Assembly: GCA_019359075.1 (NCBI GenBank)
Contig: JAHHIB010000006.1
Location: forward strand, 1 to 64,000
Direction: 5' to 3'
DNA length: 64,000 nucleotides
Source: Kalymmatonema hyalinum WJT4-NPBG1
Lineage (GTDB): Bacteria > Cyanobacteriota > Cyanobacteriia > Cyanobacteriales > Nostocaceae
A model generated the notes under the pieces. That model was not told the DNA's origin and ran no database searches. It saw only the letters and a program-made list of their open reading frames with translations. How positions within the stretch are numbered: position 1 is the stretch's first letter; each line of letters opens with the position of its first letter. The position numbers were made by a program, and so were the translations under genes. This document shows positions 9,801 to 18,505 of this stretch, in pieces.

Positions 9801-11559
9801 GCAAACTTTAAAAGGACATAAAGATGGTGTTTTCAAGGCGATTTTCAGTCCAAATGGTCAAATTCTAACCGCTGCCAGTTTTGACAACACCATTACTGTT
9901 TGGCGATATAACTCCACAACTGGTTTATTTGAAGTTCATCCTTTTTTAAGATTATCAGATAAGGATGGAGTTTGGGCGATCGCCTTAAGTCCCGATAGCA
10001 AAATTCTTGCCACTGCAAGCCAAAATGGTAAAGTCAAACTATGGACGCTGGATGGTAAACTTATCAAAGCAATTCCAGCCCATAACCAAAAAATCTGGAG
10101 TGTAAGCTTTAGCCCAGACGGACAAACTTTTGCCACTGCAAGTGCTGATAAAACTCTTAAACTTTGGAATCTTGAGGGGAAAGCTTTAAAAACCTTACAA
10201 GGTCATAGTGATGAGGTTTTAAGTGTTGAATTTAGCCCAAATGGCAAGACGCTTGCTTCTGGAAGTCGAGATAGAACTGTTAGACTTTGGAATTTGGCAC
10301 GTCAATTATTACATATATTTGAGGGTCATACAGACGAAGTTTTAAATGTGCGTTTTAGTCCAGATGGAAATTCGATAGGTTCTGCAAGTGCTGATGATAC
10401 GGTAAAAGTTTGGAGTATTGAGCAAAAGAAAGAACTTTATACCTTTAAAGGACATGGGGGTAAAGCATCTGAAGTTAGTTTTAGTCCTGTTAGCGCAGCG
10501 TCCCTGCAGGAGTTTGGGAAAACCTTGGCGAGTGCAAGTGCTAACCGAACAGTTAAACTTTGGCATTTGGAGGGTATTTTACCTACTTTTACAGGCAATA
10601 GTGTTAGTATCAGCCCGGATAGCAAAACTATTGCAGTTGGCAATCAACAAGGTGCCGCCACCCTACGACGGCGCGATGGAAGTTTCCTGCAAAGCTTTCA
10701 TGCACATGACGGAGAAATTATCAAGATACTTTTTAATCCAACTGGTAAAAATATTGTCACTATCGGCACAGATAATCAAATTAAACTGTGGAATCTAGAG
10801 GGTAAACTTCTAAAAAATTGGCAGGGACACCAGAGTGTTAATAACAGTGCCATTCCCTTTGACCCTATCAAAGATGTTAGCTTCAGTCCCGATGGTAAAA
10901 TCTTGGCAACTATTGGAGGAATTGACAAACAAGTTAAACTCTGGAATTTAGAGGGAACTTTATTAAAAAGCTGGCAGACTGATAATAACTTGATGACAAG
11001 TATTAAATTTAGCCCAGATGGAAAAATTTTAGCGACGGCTGGTGACAAAACAGTAAAACTGTGGAATCCTGAGGGTAAATTGTTACAAACTCTCCAAGGT
11101 CATCAAGATAATATTGCAGCCGTTAGTTTTAGTCCAGATGGAAAAATTATTGCCACTGCTAGTGTTGATAAGACCGTCAAACTTTGGCAGTCTAATGCTG
11201 GGAAATTGTTGCGAAATTTACCCCATCACGAAAGTGTTTACAGCATTAGTTTTAGTCCCGATAGTCAACTGCTGATTTCAGCAAGTGCAGAGAAAATGAA
11301 TCTCTGGAGTTTGGATGGAAAACTAATTCATAGCCTTCAAGCACATGAAGATGAAATCTTAGAGGTTAATTTTAGTCCGGATGGGAACATCATCACTTCT
11401 GTGGATATCAAAAATAACGTTATTTTGTGGAACCTGGATATCAATGATTTGCAGCAGCGTAGTTGTTCCTGGTTGCATGACTACTTGACAATTAATAAAA
11501 ATCTTGATGAGAGTGAGCGTCATCTTTGTAATTATAGTAAAATCACTAATAAAAATTAA
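6826..11559 (+). CDS. CHAT (caspase-like)-nSTAND NTPase-14xWD40 protein
   Basis: The start is taken at the ATG at 6826 (MKKLVVLKLDGD), with GGTAGGAG upstream and alignment to the paralogue at 57106-61602; it gives 1577 residues. The N-terminal domain is followed by a CHAT caspase-like peptidase with His229 (FFSGHS) and Cys272 (FNSCDG). An nSTAND-type NTPase follows, with Walker A GASGSGKSS at 405-413 and Walker B VIIADQFEEL. Next come a membrane helix (about 860-885, FIGLTAGFVVSLLLTSVALL) and 14 WD40 repeats, enough for two seven-bladed propellers. STAND proteins act as ligand-triggered switches, so CHAT activation by a WD40-sensed signal is a reasonable inference. Three short stretches absent from the paralogue look like dispersed DNA repeats inserted in frame (8164-8322, 8361-8391, 10489-10515). 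Confidence 0.88.
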   Translation: MKKLVVLKLDGDFHKGFRVSLEIGEDGSLPNIELSDNEFTLPPLPTLPDIYQDWSKIYRSLDGHRIKPKKEQIFHVKFQSLKAECHDKAEIIKQSFITWLQADSFRLIKEQCLIQLTPGDQVRVIIRTTEPQLRKLPWHLWYLFESYPDAEVAFSSLSSQRFKRSARPNIRILIILGNSEGINVAEDEKLLKEYCQKAETVVLVEPTPAELNAHLWDEQGWDILFFSGHSRTESTKGRIFLNRTDSLTMEELRYGLQTAVMRGLQLAFFNSCDGLGIAAELESLHIPQVIVMREPVPDRVAHQFLKDFFKEFTTGKSLYQSVNIARKKLQGLEKDYPCASWLPVIIQNLLEMPPTWQSLGAISHCPYRGLAAFREEDAPYFYGREGVTQKLVAAVKQKHLVAVVGASGSGKSSVVFAGLVPQLKRDRKHDWLIVSFRPGNNPLESLAIALGGHSRAIALYRGLGNGDWGSGTGKEAEGKEEKSPLCSELRVPFPLPNPRLAELELEVELKQSGSLRDSFASRTLQNFIESITTASPKSHLVIIADQFEELYTLCQDAEERKIFLDNLLNAVENVPGFTLVLTLRADFFGEALAYRPFADALQDAQLNLSPMNAQELEPAIEQPAHSFNVQLEPGLTQRLIDAVLHSPSHLPLLEFTLTQLWHKQRQGLLTHQAYTHIGGVETALANHAEATYAQWSPADKERVQQIFIQLVQPAETSADIRRLATREEVGEDNWEVVARLADARLVVTNRNEITKIETVEIIHEALINNWRRLRQWMRVDGEFRLWQEQLRAAIRQWENTDKDEGVLLRGKPLIDAEEWLQQRSNQMSATEQKFINLSLELRDREQKEKNAARKRIFIGLTAGFVVSLLLTSVALLQWQQAESQRQQAQISELKSLTLSAKVLLNSGNEVESFVSLLTVIKKLQKIKHLDIKTKITLLTSSLESINKIREYNSLKGHQSYVTSISFSPDGQILASASQDASIKVWQKNGRLLQTLKGHKDGVFKAIFSPNGQILTAASFDNTITVWRYNSTTGLFEVHPFLRLSDKDGVWAIALSPDSKILATASQNGKVKLWTLDGKLIKAIPAHNQKIWSVSFSPDGQTFATASADKTLKLWNLEGKALKTLQGHSDEVLSVEFSPNGKTLASGSRDRTVRLWNLARQLLHIFEGHTDEVLNVRFSPDGNSIGSASADDTVKVWSIEQKKELYTFKGHGGKASEVSFSPVSAASLQEFGKTLASASANRTVKLWHLEGILPTFTGNSVSISPDSKTIAVGNQQGAATLRRRDGSFLQSFHAHDGEIIKILFNPTGKNIVTIGTDNQIKLWNLEGKLLKNWQGHQSVNNSAIPFDPIKDVSFSPDGKILATIGGIDKQVKLWNLEGTLLKSWQTDNNLMTSIKFSPDGKILATAGDKTVKLWNPEGKLLQTLQGHQDNIAAVSFSPDGKIIATASVDKTVKLWQSNAGKLLRNLPHHESVYSISFSPDSQLLISASAEKMNLWSLDGKLIHSLQAHEDEILEVNFSPDGNIITSVDIKNNVILWNLDINDLQQRSCSWLHDYLTINKNLDESERHLCNYSKITNKN
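8164..8322. repeat. Dispersed repeat inserted in frame within the nSTAND domain
   Basis: Begins with HIP1-containing DNA (GCGATCGCCCTTGGCGGGC) and continues as a G-rich tract (repeats of GGGACTGGG / GGTGACTGGGG) of a type usually intergenic in cyanobacteria. It encodes low-complexity residues (GNGDWGSGTGKEAEGKEEK) between the nSTAND helices and has no counterpart in the paralogue at 57106-61602. Confidence 0.6.
8361..8391. repeat. Short dispersed repeat inserted in frame
   Basis: The stretch CGGTTCCCTTCGGGATAGCT continuing into TCGCTTCACG is a common style of cyanobacterial dispersed repeat. It adds about ten residues (SGSLRDSFASR) before the conserved LQNFIESIT helix; the paralogue lacks them. 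Confidence 0.5.
10489..10515. repeat. Short dispersed repeat inserted in a WD40 blade
   Basis: GTTAGCGCAGCGTCCCTGCA plus GGAGTTT interrupts blade 7 exactly where all other blades read SFSPDGKTLAS; here it reads SFSPVSAASLQEFGKTLAS. The insertion is 27 bp, so the frame is kept. Confidence 0.55.
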
Positions 11560-11581
11560 AATGAAATATACTACCTAAATT

Positions 11582-12445
11582 ATGTCCTGCCAGAAGCTTG
11601 CAGTCACTTGTCTGAGCCTTGCTATGGCTACCCTCACCACCTTTGGGGGAAACATTCCAACGCTGGAAGCATCTCCCACACAACCTGAAGAAATACGGAC
11701 AAAAGCAAACACCTGGTTTTTTCAAGGCTTACAAAAGGTTAACCAACAAGATTATCAAGGGGCAGTGTCGGACTTTACACAAGCTCTTCAGATAGATCCC
11801 CAATATGCTGAAGCCTATTATCAAAGGGGTTTCATTTATGGTAAATACGCTGAAGGCAAACCCTTAAATACCAATGGTACATTACCGGGGTGCCAGAAAA
11901 TTCATGAGTATAGTATTATCTGTAAGGTGAACATTACCTCTAATTGGAAACAAGAGAATCAACAAAAAGCAATTGCAGATTTGACTCAGGCAATTAAATT
12001 TAATCCCCAATATGCAGCAGCTTATCATCAAAGGGGGTTAGTTCAAGATGAACAACAGAAAAAATTGCAAGATTTTAAAGTGGCAATAGACCTTTACTTA
12101 CGAAAAAGTTTAGTTTATTTAAATCAAAAGAATTATACAGAAGCGACAGATTTATTGGAGAATATTGATAAATTATACGCACAAGAAAAATCTCTGTCTG
12201 TGTTGTCATTAGGGGCGAAAAAGCAACAAGAAAATCCTACAGGTTCTTCAACTGACTCCCCTGAGCGAAAAAAATCACCTGAGCAATTAACTAATGAAGC
12301 TCGTCAAGCTCTTAGAAAAGGAGATTTGAAAACTGCTCTCCAAAAATATAAAAGGGCATCTCGGATTTTTCAAGAAAGAAAAGATCCGAGAAATAAAGAA
12401 ATACAGCAGGTGATTGCAGAGATGGAGCGAATTCCTAATAGATAA
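11582..12445 (+). CDS. Secreted TPR-repeat protein
   Basis: A 287-residue protein with an N-terminal signal-like segment (SCQKLAVTCLSLAMATLTTF, cleavage near LEASP). TPR units follow at about 42-80 (FFQGLQKVNQQDYQGAVSDF, ALQIDPQYAEAYYQRG) and 120-165 (AIADLTQAIKFNPQYAAAYH), with a third, less typical helical region to about 200. A Ser/Pro/Lys-rich linker precedes a C-terminal TPR-like pair (NEARQALRKGDLKTALQKY). It starts 22 bp after the CHAT-nSTAND-WD40 stop, so the two are probably one transcript. TPRs mediate protein contacts; a partner among the neighbouring TPR or protease proteins is inference. It converges on the next gene. Confidence 0.75.
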   Translation: MSCQKLAVTCLSLAMATLTTFGGNIPTLEASPTQPEEIRTKANTWFFQGLQKVNQQDYQGAVSDFTQALQIDPQYAEAYYQRGFIYGKYAEGKPLNTNGTLPGCQKIHEYSIICKVNITSNWKQENQQKAIADLTQAIKFNPQYAAAYHQRGLVQDEQQKKLQDFKVAIDLYLRKSLVYLNQKNYTEATDLLENIDKLYAQEKSLSVLSLGAKKQQENPTGSSTDSPERKKSPEQLTNEARQALRKGDLKTALQKYKRASRIFQERKDPRNKEIQQVIAEMERIPNR

Positions 12446-12499
12446 AAGAGATGGGAAATTAGGAAATTCTCCATTATGAGATTACCAGATGATTAAATG

Positions 12500-12520
12500 T
12501 TGACGTTTTTGTCAATTTTT
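12500..12520. terminator. Possible terminator between convergent genes
   Basis: The short inverted repeat TTGAC / GTCAA (12500-12504 and 12511-12515) is followed by a T run on the plus strand. The stem is only 5 bp and overlaps the stop codon of the minus-strand gene, so the call is weak. Confidence 0.3.
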
Positions 12521-15500
12521 GCTAATTGCTTGTAACTGTTTTAACATATACATAGTTCGTTTATAATTAGCAATATCCTGTTGAGCTTGGAAGAGTTGGG
12601 CTGCTTGCTGGAAATCTTGAATAGCTCTCTGTTTGTCCTTTTTCATAATGTGAACTGTTCCTCTAGTTGTGTAAGCAAAAGCAAACTGAGGATTGAGTTC
12701 AATGACCTTATTTAAATCAGCTAGGGCTGAATCCCATTTTTGCTGCTTGATATAAAGAAGCCCTCGCTTGACATAAGCTTTAGTAAACTGAGAATTGAGT
12801 TCAACAACCTTGTTTAAATCAGCTAGGGCTAAGTCCCATTTTTGCTGTTTATAGTAAAGATCGGCTCTATTGAAATATGTTAAAGCACTCTCAGGATTGA
12901 GTAGAATAGCTTTGTTGAAATCAGCCAAGGCTAAGTCCCATTTTTGCTGGTTCTCGTAAAAAATACCCCGCATAGTGTAAGCAGCAGTTAACTTTGGATT
13001 GATTTCAATGGCTTTGTTGAAATCAGCCAGGGCTAAGTCCCATTTTTGCTGCTGGGCATAAAGAAGTCCTCGATTGTTGTAAGCATCTGCATCCTGAGAA
13101 TTAAGTTCAATGGCTTTGTTGTAATCAGCTAGGGCTAAGTCCCATTTTTTCTGATTTTTGTAAAGATTCCCCCGATTGTAGTAAGCATCACCATTCTGAG
13201 GATTGAGTTCAATGGCTTTATTGAAATCAGTCAACGCTAAGTCCCATTTTTGCTGGTCTTTGTAAAAAAGACCCCGATTGATGTAAGCTAAAGCATACTC
13301 AGGATTAAGTTGAATGGCTTTGTTGTAATCAGCTAAGGCTAAGTCCCATTTTTTCTGGTTTCTGTAAAGAAGACCCCTATTGTTGTATGCATTAACATCC
13401 TCAGAATCCTGAGGATTGAGTTCAATGGCTTTATTGAAATCAGCCAGAGCTAAGTCCCATTTTCGTTGGTTAGAGTAAACAATACCCCGATGATTGTAAG
13501 CTGAAGCCAACTGAGGATTAAGTTGAATGGCTTTGTTGATATCAGCTAGGGCTAAGTCCCATTTTTGCTGGTCTTTGTAAAAAAGACCCCGATTGTTGTA
13601 AGCTAAAGCATACTCAGTATTAAGTTGAATGGCTTTGTTGAAATCAGCCAGAGCTAAGTCCCATTTTTGCTGGTTTACATAATAAACACCCCGATAGGTG
13701 TAAGCTTCAGCATACTCAGGATTGAGTTCAATGGCTTTATTGTAATCAGCAAGAGCTAAGTCCCATTTTTTCTGGTTTTTGTAAAAATTCCCTCGATTGT
13801 TGTAAGCAATAGCATCTTGAGGATTGATTTGAATAGCTTTGTTGAAATCAACTAGGGCTAAGTCCCATTTTTTCTGGTTTTTGTAAAAATTCCCTCGATT
13901 GATGTAAGCAATAGCATCCTGAGGATTGATTTGAATAGCTTTGTTGAAATCAGCAAGGGCTAAATCCCATTTTTCCCTGTTGGCGTAAACCTTCCCCCGA
14001 TAAATGTAAGCATCACCGTTCTGAGGATTGAGTTCAATGGCTTTATTGAAATCAGCTAGGGCTAGCTCCCATTTTTCCTGGTTAGCGTAAAGCTTCCCTC
14101 GATTGAGGTAAGCACCCTGAGGATGGAGTTGAATACCATCAGCAATTTGAGAATAGAGTTCAATGGCTTTAGTGTAATCAGCTAGTGCTAGATCCCATTT
14201 TTTCTGGTTCTCGTAAAAAATAGCCCGCATGGTGTAAGCATGAGCATATTTAGGGCTGAGTTCAATGGCTTTGTTATAATCAGCAAGAGCTAAGTTCCAT
14301 TTTTTCTGCCTTACGTAAAAAACCCCCCGATTGTTGTAAGCAAAAGCATCTTGAGGATTGAGTTGAATGGCTTTGTTATAATCATCAAGAGCTAAGTCCC
14401 ATTTTTTTAGCTCATCGTAAGCATTCCCCCTACTGGCGTAAATATAAGCACTTTGAGGATTGAGTTTAATGGCTTCGTTGTAATTAGCAAGGGCTAAGTC
14501 CCATTTTTTCTGGAAATAGTAAAGATTCCCCCGATTGTTGAAAAACACAGCACGGCGACTCAGCTCAATTGTCTTACTTATCGCTGCTTCTGCTTCAGAA
14601 TACCGTTTTAAACTCCCTAACACCACCCACTTTTCGTTATACAAATTTGGGTTTTTTGGCTGAAGTTGAATTGCTTTATCTATTGCTATTAATGCTTTGT
14701 CCAGTTGATTTAACTTTCGATAAACTGAGCTTTGTAGTGCCCAAGCAATAGCAAAGCAATCTTTATAGCGAACTGCTTGCTCTAATGCAGCCACAGCCTC
14801 TTGATCTTTCCCCCAAGAGTTTAGTGTCAAACCCAAGCCATAGTGAGCTAAGTACAAAGATGGTTCGAGCTTTATTGCTTTATCAAAGGCTTTGACTGCT
14901 TCTTCAAAACGACGCAACCGCCACAGTTGATTCCCTCTTTCTAACCATTGGGTAGCTGTTGCATTTCCTTTTGAGACATCCGCTGACAATACCGCTTGTT
15001 GAATAGACTTAACTTGTTGTGTATCCAGTTGCGGCGCTCTTGTGTTTTGTACCTGTTGCGGTTGGACACCAAGTCGCGTCGCCAGTCCTAAAAAGGTACT
15101 CATAGGAATGCCTAAACTAAACCCTATCTGTACTTGACCTTCACTACTGCCACAATTCCCTGTTTTTTCATCTAAATTCTGTTCTCCCTCTGCACGTCCA
15201 TGAATGCCGATGACTCGTCCCAATGAGTCTAACACCGGACCCCCACTCATTCCACGAAAGGTAATACTTGTATAAACTAACTCATAACCTTCCTTTAGGA
15301 AACTTGCACTTTGTAAACTACCAGAACTACCGCTTTGAAAGTCAGACTGAGTAGTTTCTATTAATCCAAATTCTTTATCAAAAATCCGCCCCATGGTGAA
15401 GCGCCACGGTGAGTTCTTATCTCCTAATCTGGGATACCCCGCAGTGAACATATAGTCTAAATTATTGGGATTATAATCTGCGAGGGTCGCTACTTCATAA

Positions 15501-16636
15501 GTCTCCGTACCAGTAAACTTGACTACCCCTAAATCTACCCCTTCCTCTGTTTTAATCGTGCTTTTGTCTACGGGGTATTGTTTTCCATCTGGAGCAATAA
15601 TTTTATAGTTATAGTCACCACATAGCTTCCTCGCATCTTCTCCTTTTTGTCTTTCACACACAACGTGAGATGCTGTTAGGACTGTGTAGGTGTTCCCATC
15701 TTTAGCGATAATTATCCCTGAACCATTCGCTTTACTACTGCTATCAATTCTGACCGTAATTTGTTTGGCTTTCTCTTCCAATTTCTTTAGCCATCCAGTT
15801 GATTGTATCGGCGGGAAGCCGTCGGGAGTCTTTGGTAAAGGCAGAGAATAAGCTGTGAGTATGTCTTCGTTAACCTGTGCCAATGCTCTTGAGACTGGAA
15901 TGCCCCAACTTAATTTTCGCATTTGCTGGATTTCTTCAACGCTTGGGGACGAACCATCTTCATAAATGTAACCTGTGTTTAAGATGGGATAAGTACCCCG
16001 TCCATTGATGCCGATGAGCATCCCTTCCTGATCGATAATTGCACCACCGCTCATTCCCTGTTGGATGTCGCTGTTGTAGCCAATTTCATATCCCTCTTTG
16101 AGGGGTTGCTGGGAAATTTGTTGAACTTTGCCTTGGCGAAATACAATTGCTCCTTTTTCAGCAGAAAATCCCGCAGCAATCATCGGCATATCGATAAGGG
16201 GCAGAACATCGGTAAGTTTGGCAAGACAATAATTTTGATTAGTCTGAAATTCTAATAAGGCTAAATCAAGTTTTTCAAGTTTCGTGTTTGGAATAATTTT
16301 CGCAGGGTAAGTTTTACCGTCAGACGTTTGCAAGCTGACGGTGTTGACTCCTCTAATCACATGAGAATTCGTGAGAACTAGGTAGCTATTCCCTCGTTTA
16401 GCAAGTAGTGTTCCCGAACCCCCGTTGTTATCTCCTGTAACTTTGACTGTTACTTGACTGGCAATAGTTTGTAATTGCTTTTCTGATAATTTTAAGCCAT
16501 TTTCTGATTCCATTTTGTCAACACAATAGGAATTATCAGATGCTACTTGGCGAGAGGAATTAGAGGAAGCCCCCAAAGCGAAAGCAGGAAACTGTAAGAG
16601 TAATAATGAGTAAATTAGGACAATATTTCTGTTCAT
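12512..16636 (-). CDS. Secreted protein with two trypsin-like domains and about 23 TPRs
   Basis: A 1374-residue paralogue of 2117-5998. The signal peptide is NRNIVLIYSLLLLQFPAFAL. Protease domain 1 has His92, Asp124 and Ser196 (GMSGGA). Domain 2 has His324, Asp368 and Ser464 (GMSGGP); both triads are intact. About 23 TPR units follow from residue 565, with the signature QKWDLALADYNKAIELNP. One unit near 14100-14170 carries an eight- to ten-residue extension (QIADGIQLHP), and one near 13400 has an extra SEDV. The two giant proteins diverge most in TPR number and order, as expected if the solenoid evolves by unit duplication and loss. The genes flank the CHAT-nSTAND-WD40 gene in opposite orientations. 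Confidence 0.85.
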   Translation of the reverse strand: MNRNIVLIYSLLLLQFPAFALGASSNSSRQVASDNSYCVDKMESENGLKLSEKQLQTIASQVTVKVTGDNNGGSGTLLAKRGNSYLVLTNSHVIRGVNTVSLQTSDGKTYPAKIIPNTKLEKLDLALLEFQTNQNYCLAKLTDVLPLIDMPMIAAGFSAEKGAIVFRQGKVQQISQQPLKEGYEIGYNSDIQQGMSGGAIIDQEGMLIGINGRGTYPILNTGYIYEDGSSPSVEEIQQMRKLSWGIPVSRALAQVNEDILTAYSLPLPKTPDGFPPIQSTGWLKKLEEKAKQITVRIDSSSKANGSGIIIAKDGNTYTVLTASHVVCERQKGEDARKLCGDYNYKIIAPDGKQYPVDKSTIKTEEGVDLGVVKFTGTETYEVATLADYNPNNLDYMFTAGYPRLGDKNSPWRFTMGRIFDKEFGLIETTQSDFQSGSSGSLQSASFLKEGYELVYTSITFRGMSGGPVLDSLGRVIGIHGRAEGEQNLDEKTGNCGSSEGQVQIGFSLGIPMSTFLGLATRLGVQPQQVQNTRAPQLDTQQVKSIQQAVLSADVSKGNATATQWLERGNQLWRLRRFEEAVKAFDKAIKLEPSLYLAHYGLGLTLNSWGKDQEAVAALEQAVRYKDCFAIAWALQSSVYRKLNQLDKALIAIDKAIQLQPKNPNLYNEKWVVLGSLKRYSEAEAAISKTIELSRRAVFFNNRGNLYYFQKKWDLALANYNEAIKLNPQSAYIYASRGNAYDELKKWDLALDDYNKAIQLNPQDAFAYNNRGVFYVRQKKWNLALADYNKAIELSPKYAHAYTMRAIFYENQKKWDLALADYTKAIELYSQIADGIQLHPQGAYLNRGKLYANQEKWELALADFNKAIELNPQNGDAYIYRGKVYANREKWDLALADFNKAIQINPQDAIAYINRGNFYKNQKKWDLALVDFNKAIQINPQDAIAYNNRGNFYKNQKKWDLALADYNKAIELNPEYAEAYTYRGVYYVNQQKWDLALADFNKAIQLNTEYALAYNNRGLFYKDQQKWDLALADINKAIQLNPQLASAYNHRGIVYSNQRKWDLALADFNKAIELNPQDSEDVNAYNNRGLLYRNQKKWDLALADYNKAIQLNPEYALAYINRGLFYKDQQKWDLALTDFNKAIELNPQNGDAYYNRGNLYKNQKKWDLALADYNKAIELNSQDADAYNNRGLLYAQQQKWDLALADFNKAIEINPKLTAAYTMRGIFYENQQKWDLALADFNKAILLNPESALTYFNRADLYYKQQKWDLALADLNKVVELNSQFTKAYVKRGLLYIKQQKWDSALADLNKVIELNPQFAFAYTTRGTVHIMKKDKQRAIQDFQQAAQLFQAQQDIANYKRTMYMLKQLQAISKN

Positions 16637-16703
16637 ATTACTTGTAATAAATGCTATGGAATCACAAAAAATTGCTTGAAGAGGATATTAAAATTGCTGC
16701 TCC

Positions 16704-16740
16704 CAATATCCCCGACTTCTTAAAGAAGTCGGGGATATTG
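16704..16740. repeat. Near-perfect 37-bp hairpin (dispersed palindrome, possible terminator)
   Basis: The 18-bp arms CAATATCCCCGACTTCTT and AAGAAGTCGGGGATATTG surround a single base. It ends three bases before the stop of the COP23 gene at 16743, in the gap leading to the trypsin-TPR gene. It looks like a widespread cyanobacterial hairpin repeat that could stop transcription leaving the COP23 gene. Confidence 0.7.
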
Positions 16741-16742
16741 TA

Positions 16743-17315
16743 TTACTGAATCTTCTCCAAACGAGCCTTATTCAAAAACTCTTTCACATTGACATACACT
16801 TGCTGACCAGAACTTTGATACAAAGGACCTCTGCTTTGCCCTGTAAGTGTACCCATAAGTTGCTCAAACACTATCTCAGGTTTACTACCTGGTTTTATCG
16901 TAAATAATTGATTTTTGTCATTGCAACTTTCTCCTTGATTGGGAATACTACAAATCACGGGATAGCCCTTATTCGTTCCGTAAGTAAGGTAATTTAAAAG
17001 CCCCTGGTCATAAAATTCTTGAAACTTTGGTGTCACTACCTGACAGCGTTTTTGAGGAGTGAAATTAGGAAAAATCTCAGATTTCCAGGCAATTAAACGC
17101 ACATGACCTCGGCGTTCAGGAACCCAAGCAACCGTAGCCGGAATCTTTTCACCACTTGCTGGGTCAAATATCTCTTTACACAAGAAAGTAACTTTATCTG
17201 ACTGAGAATTAGAAGAATTGGCTTGACTGAAAGCAGGAAATATGGTATTAGTCAAGGTTACTACAGATGTTAAAGTAGTTACTCCTAAAGCAATCGATAA
17301 TAATTGACGTTTCAT
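16743..17315 (-). CDS. COP23 domain secreted protein
   Basis: Start chosen at the ATG at 17315 (KRQLLSIALGVTTLTSVVTL, a signal peptide ending near AFSQA), giving 190 residues; an upstream in-frame ATG at 17375 would add 20 non-signal residues. The mature part has the COP23 pattern: VTFLCKEIFD near the start, CQVVTPKFQEFYDQGLLNYL in the middle, YPVICSIPNQGESC, and a terminal VYVNVKEFL. COP23 is named after a circadian-oscillating 23-kDa membrane-associated cyanobacterial polypeptide whose biochemical function is unknown. Four cysteines fit disulfide bonding. A second COP23 gene is at 20231 and an N-terminal remnant at 18506, all on the same strand. Confidence 0.8.
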   Translation of the reverse strand: MKRQLLSIALGVTTLTSVVTLTNTIFPAFSQANSSNSQSDKVTFLCKEIFDPASGEKIPATVAWVPERRGHVRLIAWKSEIFPNFTPQKRCQVVTPKFQEFYDQGLLNYLTYGTNKGYPVICSIPNQGESCNDKNQLFTIKPGSKPEIVFEQLMGTLTGQSRGPLYQSSGQQVYVNVKEFLNKARLEKIQ

Positions 17316-17493
17316 AGGTTTGACTTTGGAAGTAGAAAATGATGATGAAATGAAAAGCAGAGAAAAACGCTTCATGTCAGTGCTAAGAGTATTTAAAGAT
17401 AAAAAAACTACGTTGAGCTTATAAAATTAGTTGATCAATCAAAACTAATTTAGATAGCTGCAAGCAAAACACCACCTATCTCTAAATCTAGAG

Positions 17494-18432
17494 TCATCCT
17501 TGTTCTTGTATTTTTTTTAAAATATTCATGACTCGTTCATAAAGTTGACTATTTTTTTGAGCTTGGAAGAGTTGGGCTGCTTGCTGTAAATCTTGAATGG
17601 CTCTCTGTTTGTTCCCCGTCTGAATGTAAAGTAATCCTCTATTTACGTAATTAAGAGCAAACTTCGGATTAATATCAATGGCTTTGTTAAAATCAGCTAA
17701 AGCTAAATCCCATTTTTGCTGTTTACCATAAAGAGTCGCCCGATTGTAGTATGCTAGAGCATCCTTCGGATTAATACTAATGACTTTGTTGTAATCAGCT
17801 AGAGCTAGATCCCATTTTTGCTGATTAGCGTAAACATTTCCCCGATTGCCATAAACGTCAGGTTCGTTCGGATCAATCTCAATGGCTTTGTTGAAATCAG
17901 CTAGAGCTAAATCCCATTTTTGCTGCTCACTGTAAAGATTTCCCCGATTGTAGTACCCTTGAACTAACTTTGGATTAATACTAATGGCTTTGTTGTAATC
18001 AGCCAGCGCTAGATCCCATTTTTGCTGATTAGCGTAAACAGCCCCACGATTGTTGTAAGCTGCAACATACTTCGGATTAATATCAATGGCTTTGGTGTAA
18101 TTAGCTATGGCTAAATCCCATTTTTGCTGGTCTCTATAAAGATTCCCTTGAACATAGTACGCTTGCTCTGACTTCGGATTGGTATCAATAACTTTGTTGT
18201 CATTAGCCTGCACTAAGTTCCATTTTTGCTGATTATTATAAACAGTTCCCCTGTTCGCAACGATTTTTAATTGTTTTTCTGAATCTTCTCCGGTATTCTC
18301 ATTTTCTGGCTCTATCTGATAAGAGGAAGTATCAGTTGCTGCTTGGGAAAAGGAATTAGAGGAAGTTTCAACAGCAAAGGTAGCAAATGGTAAGAGTAAC
18401 AAGGAGGAAATAAGGGCGATTGTCCGGTTCAT
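17494..18432 (-). CDS. Secreted TPR protein, protease-less derivative of the trypsin-TPR family
   Basis: Start chosen at the ATG at 18432 (NRTIALISSLLLLPFATFAV), giving 312 residues. The first ~60 residues match the signal peptide and pre-protease segment of the trypsin-TPR proteins, including SEKQLKIVANR against SEKQLQTIASQ. Immediately after, the sequence continues with TPR text (GTVYNNQQKWNL) and about seven TPR units with the shared signature QQKWDLALADYNKAI. Both protease domains and the first TPRs are absent. This looks like an in-frame internal deletion, perhaps at the resemblance between ANRG and NNRG codons. The product could act as a TPR-only competitor or adaptor (inference). A truncated COP23 gene lies just upstream. 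Confidence 0.8.
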   Translation of the reverse strand: MNRTIALISSLLLLPFATFAVETSSNSFSQAATDTSSYQIEPENENTGEDSEKQLKIVANRGTVYNNQQKWNLVQANDNKVIDTNPKSEQAYYVQGNLYRDQQKWDLAIANYTKAIDINPKYVAAYNNRGAVYANQQKWDLALADYNKAISINPKLVQGYYNRGNLYSEQQKWDLALADFNKAIEIDPNEPDVYGNRGNVYANQQKWDLALADYNKVISINPKDALAYYNRATLYGKQQKWDLALADFNKAIDINPKFALNYVNRGLLYIQTGNKQRAIQDLQQAAQLFQAQKNSQLYERVMNILKKIQEQG

Positions 18433-18505
18433 ATTGTTAATTTTCAAAAAATTGTTATTGGATGTATTTTGCAAGAACTCGTGAAATAAATTTCTGGCTT
18501 CTTGC

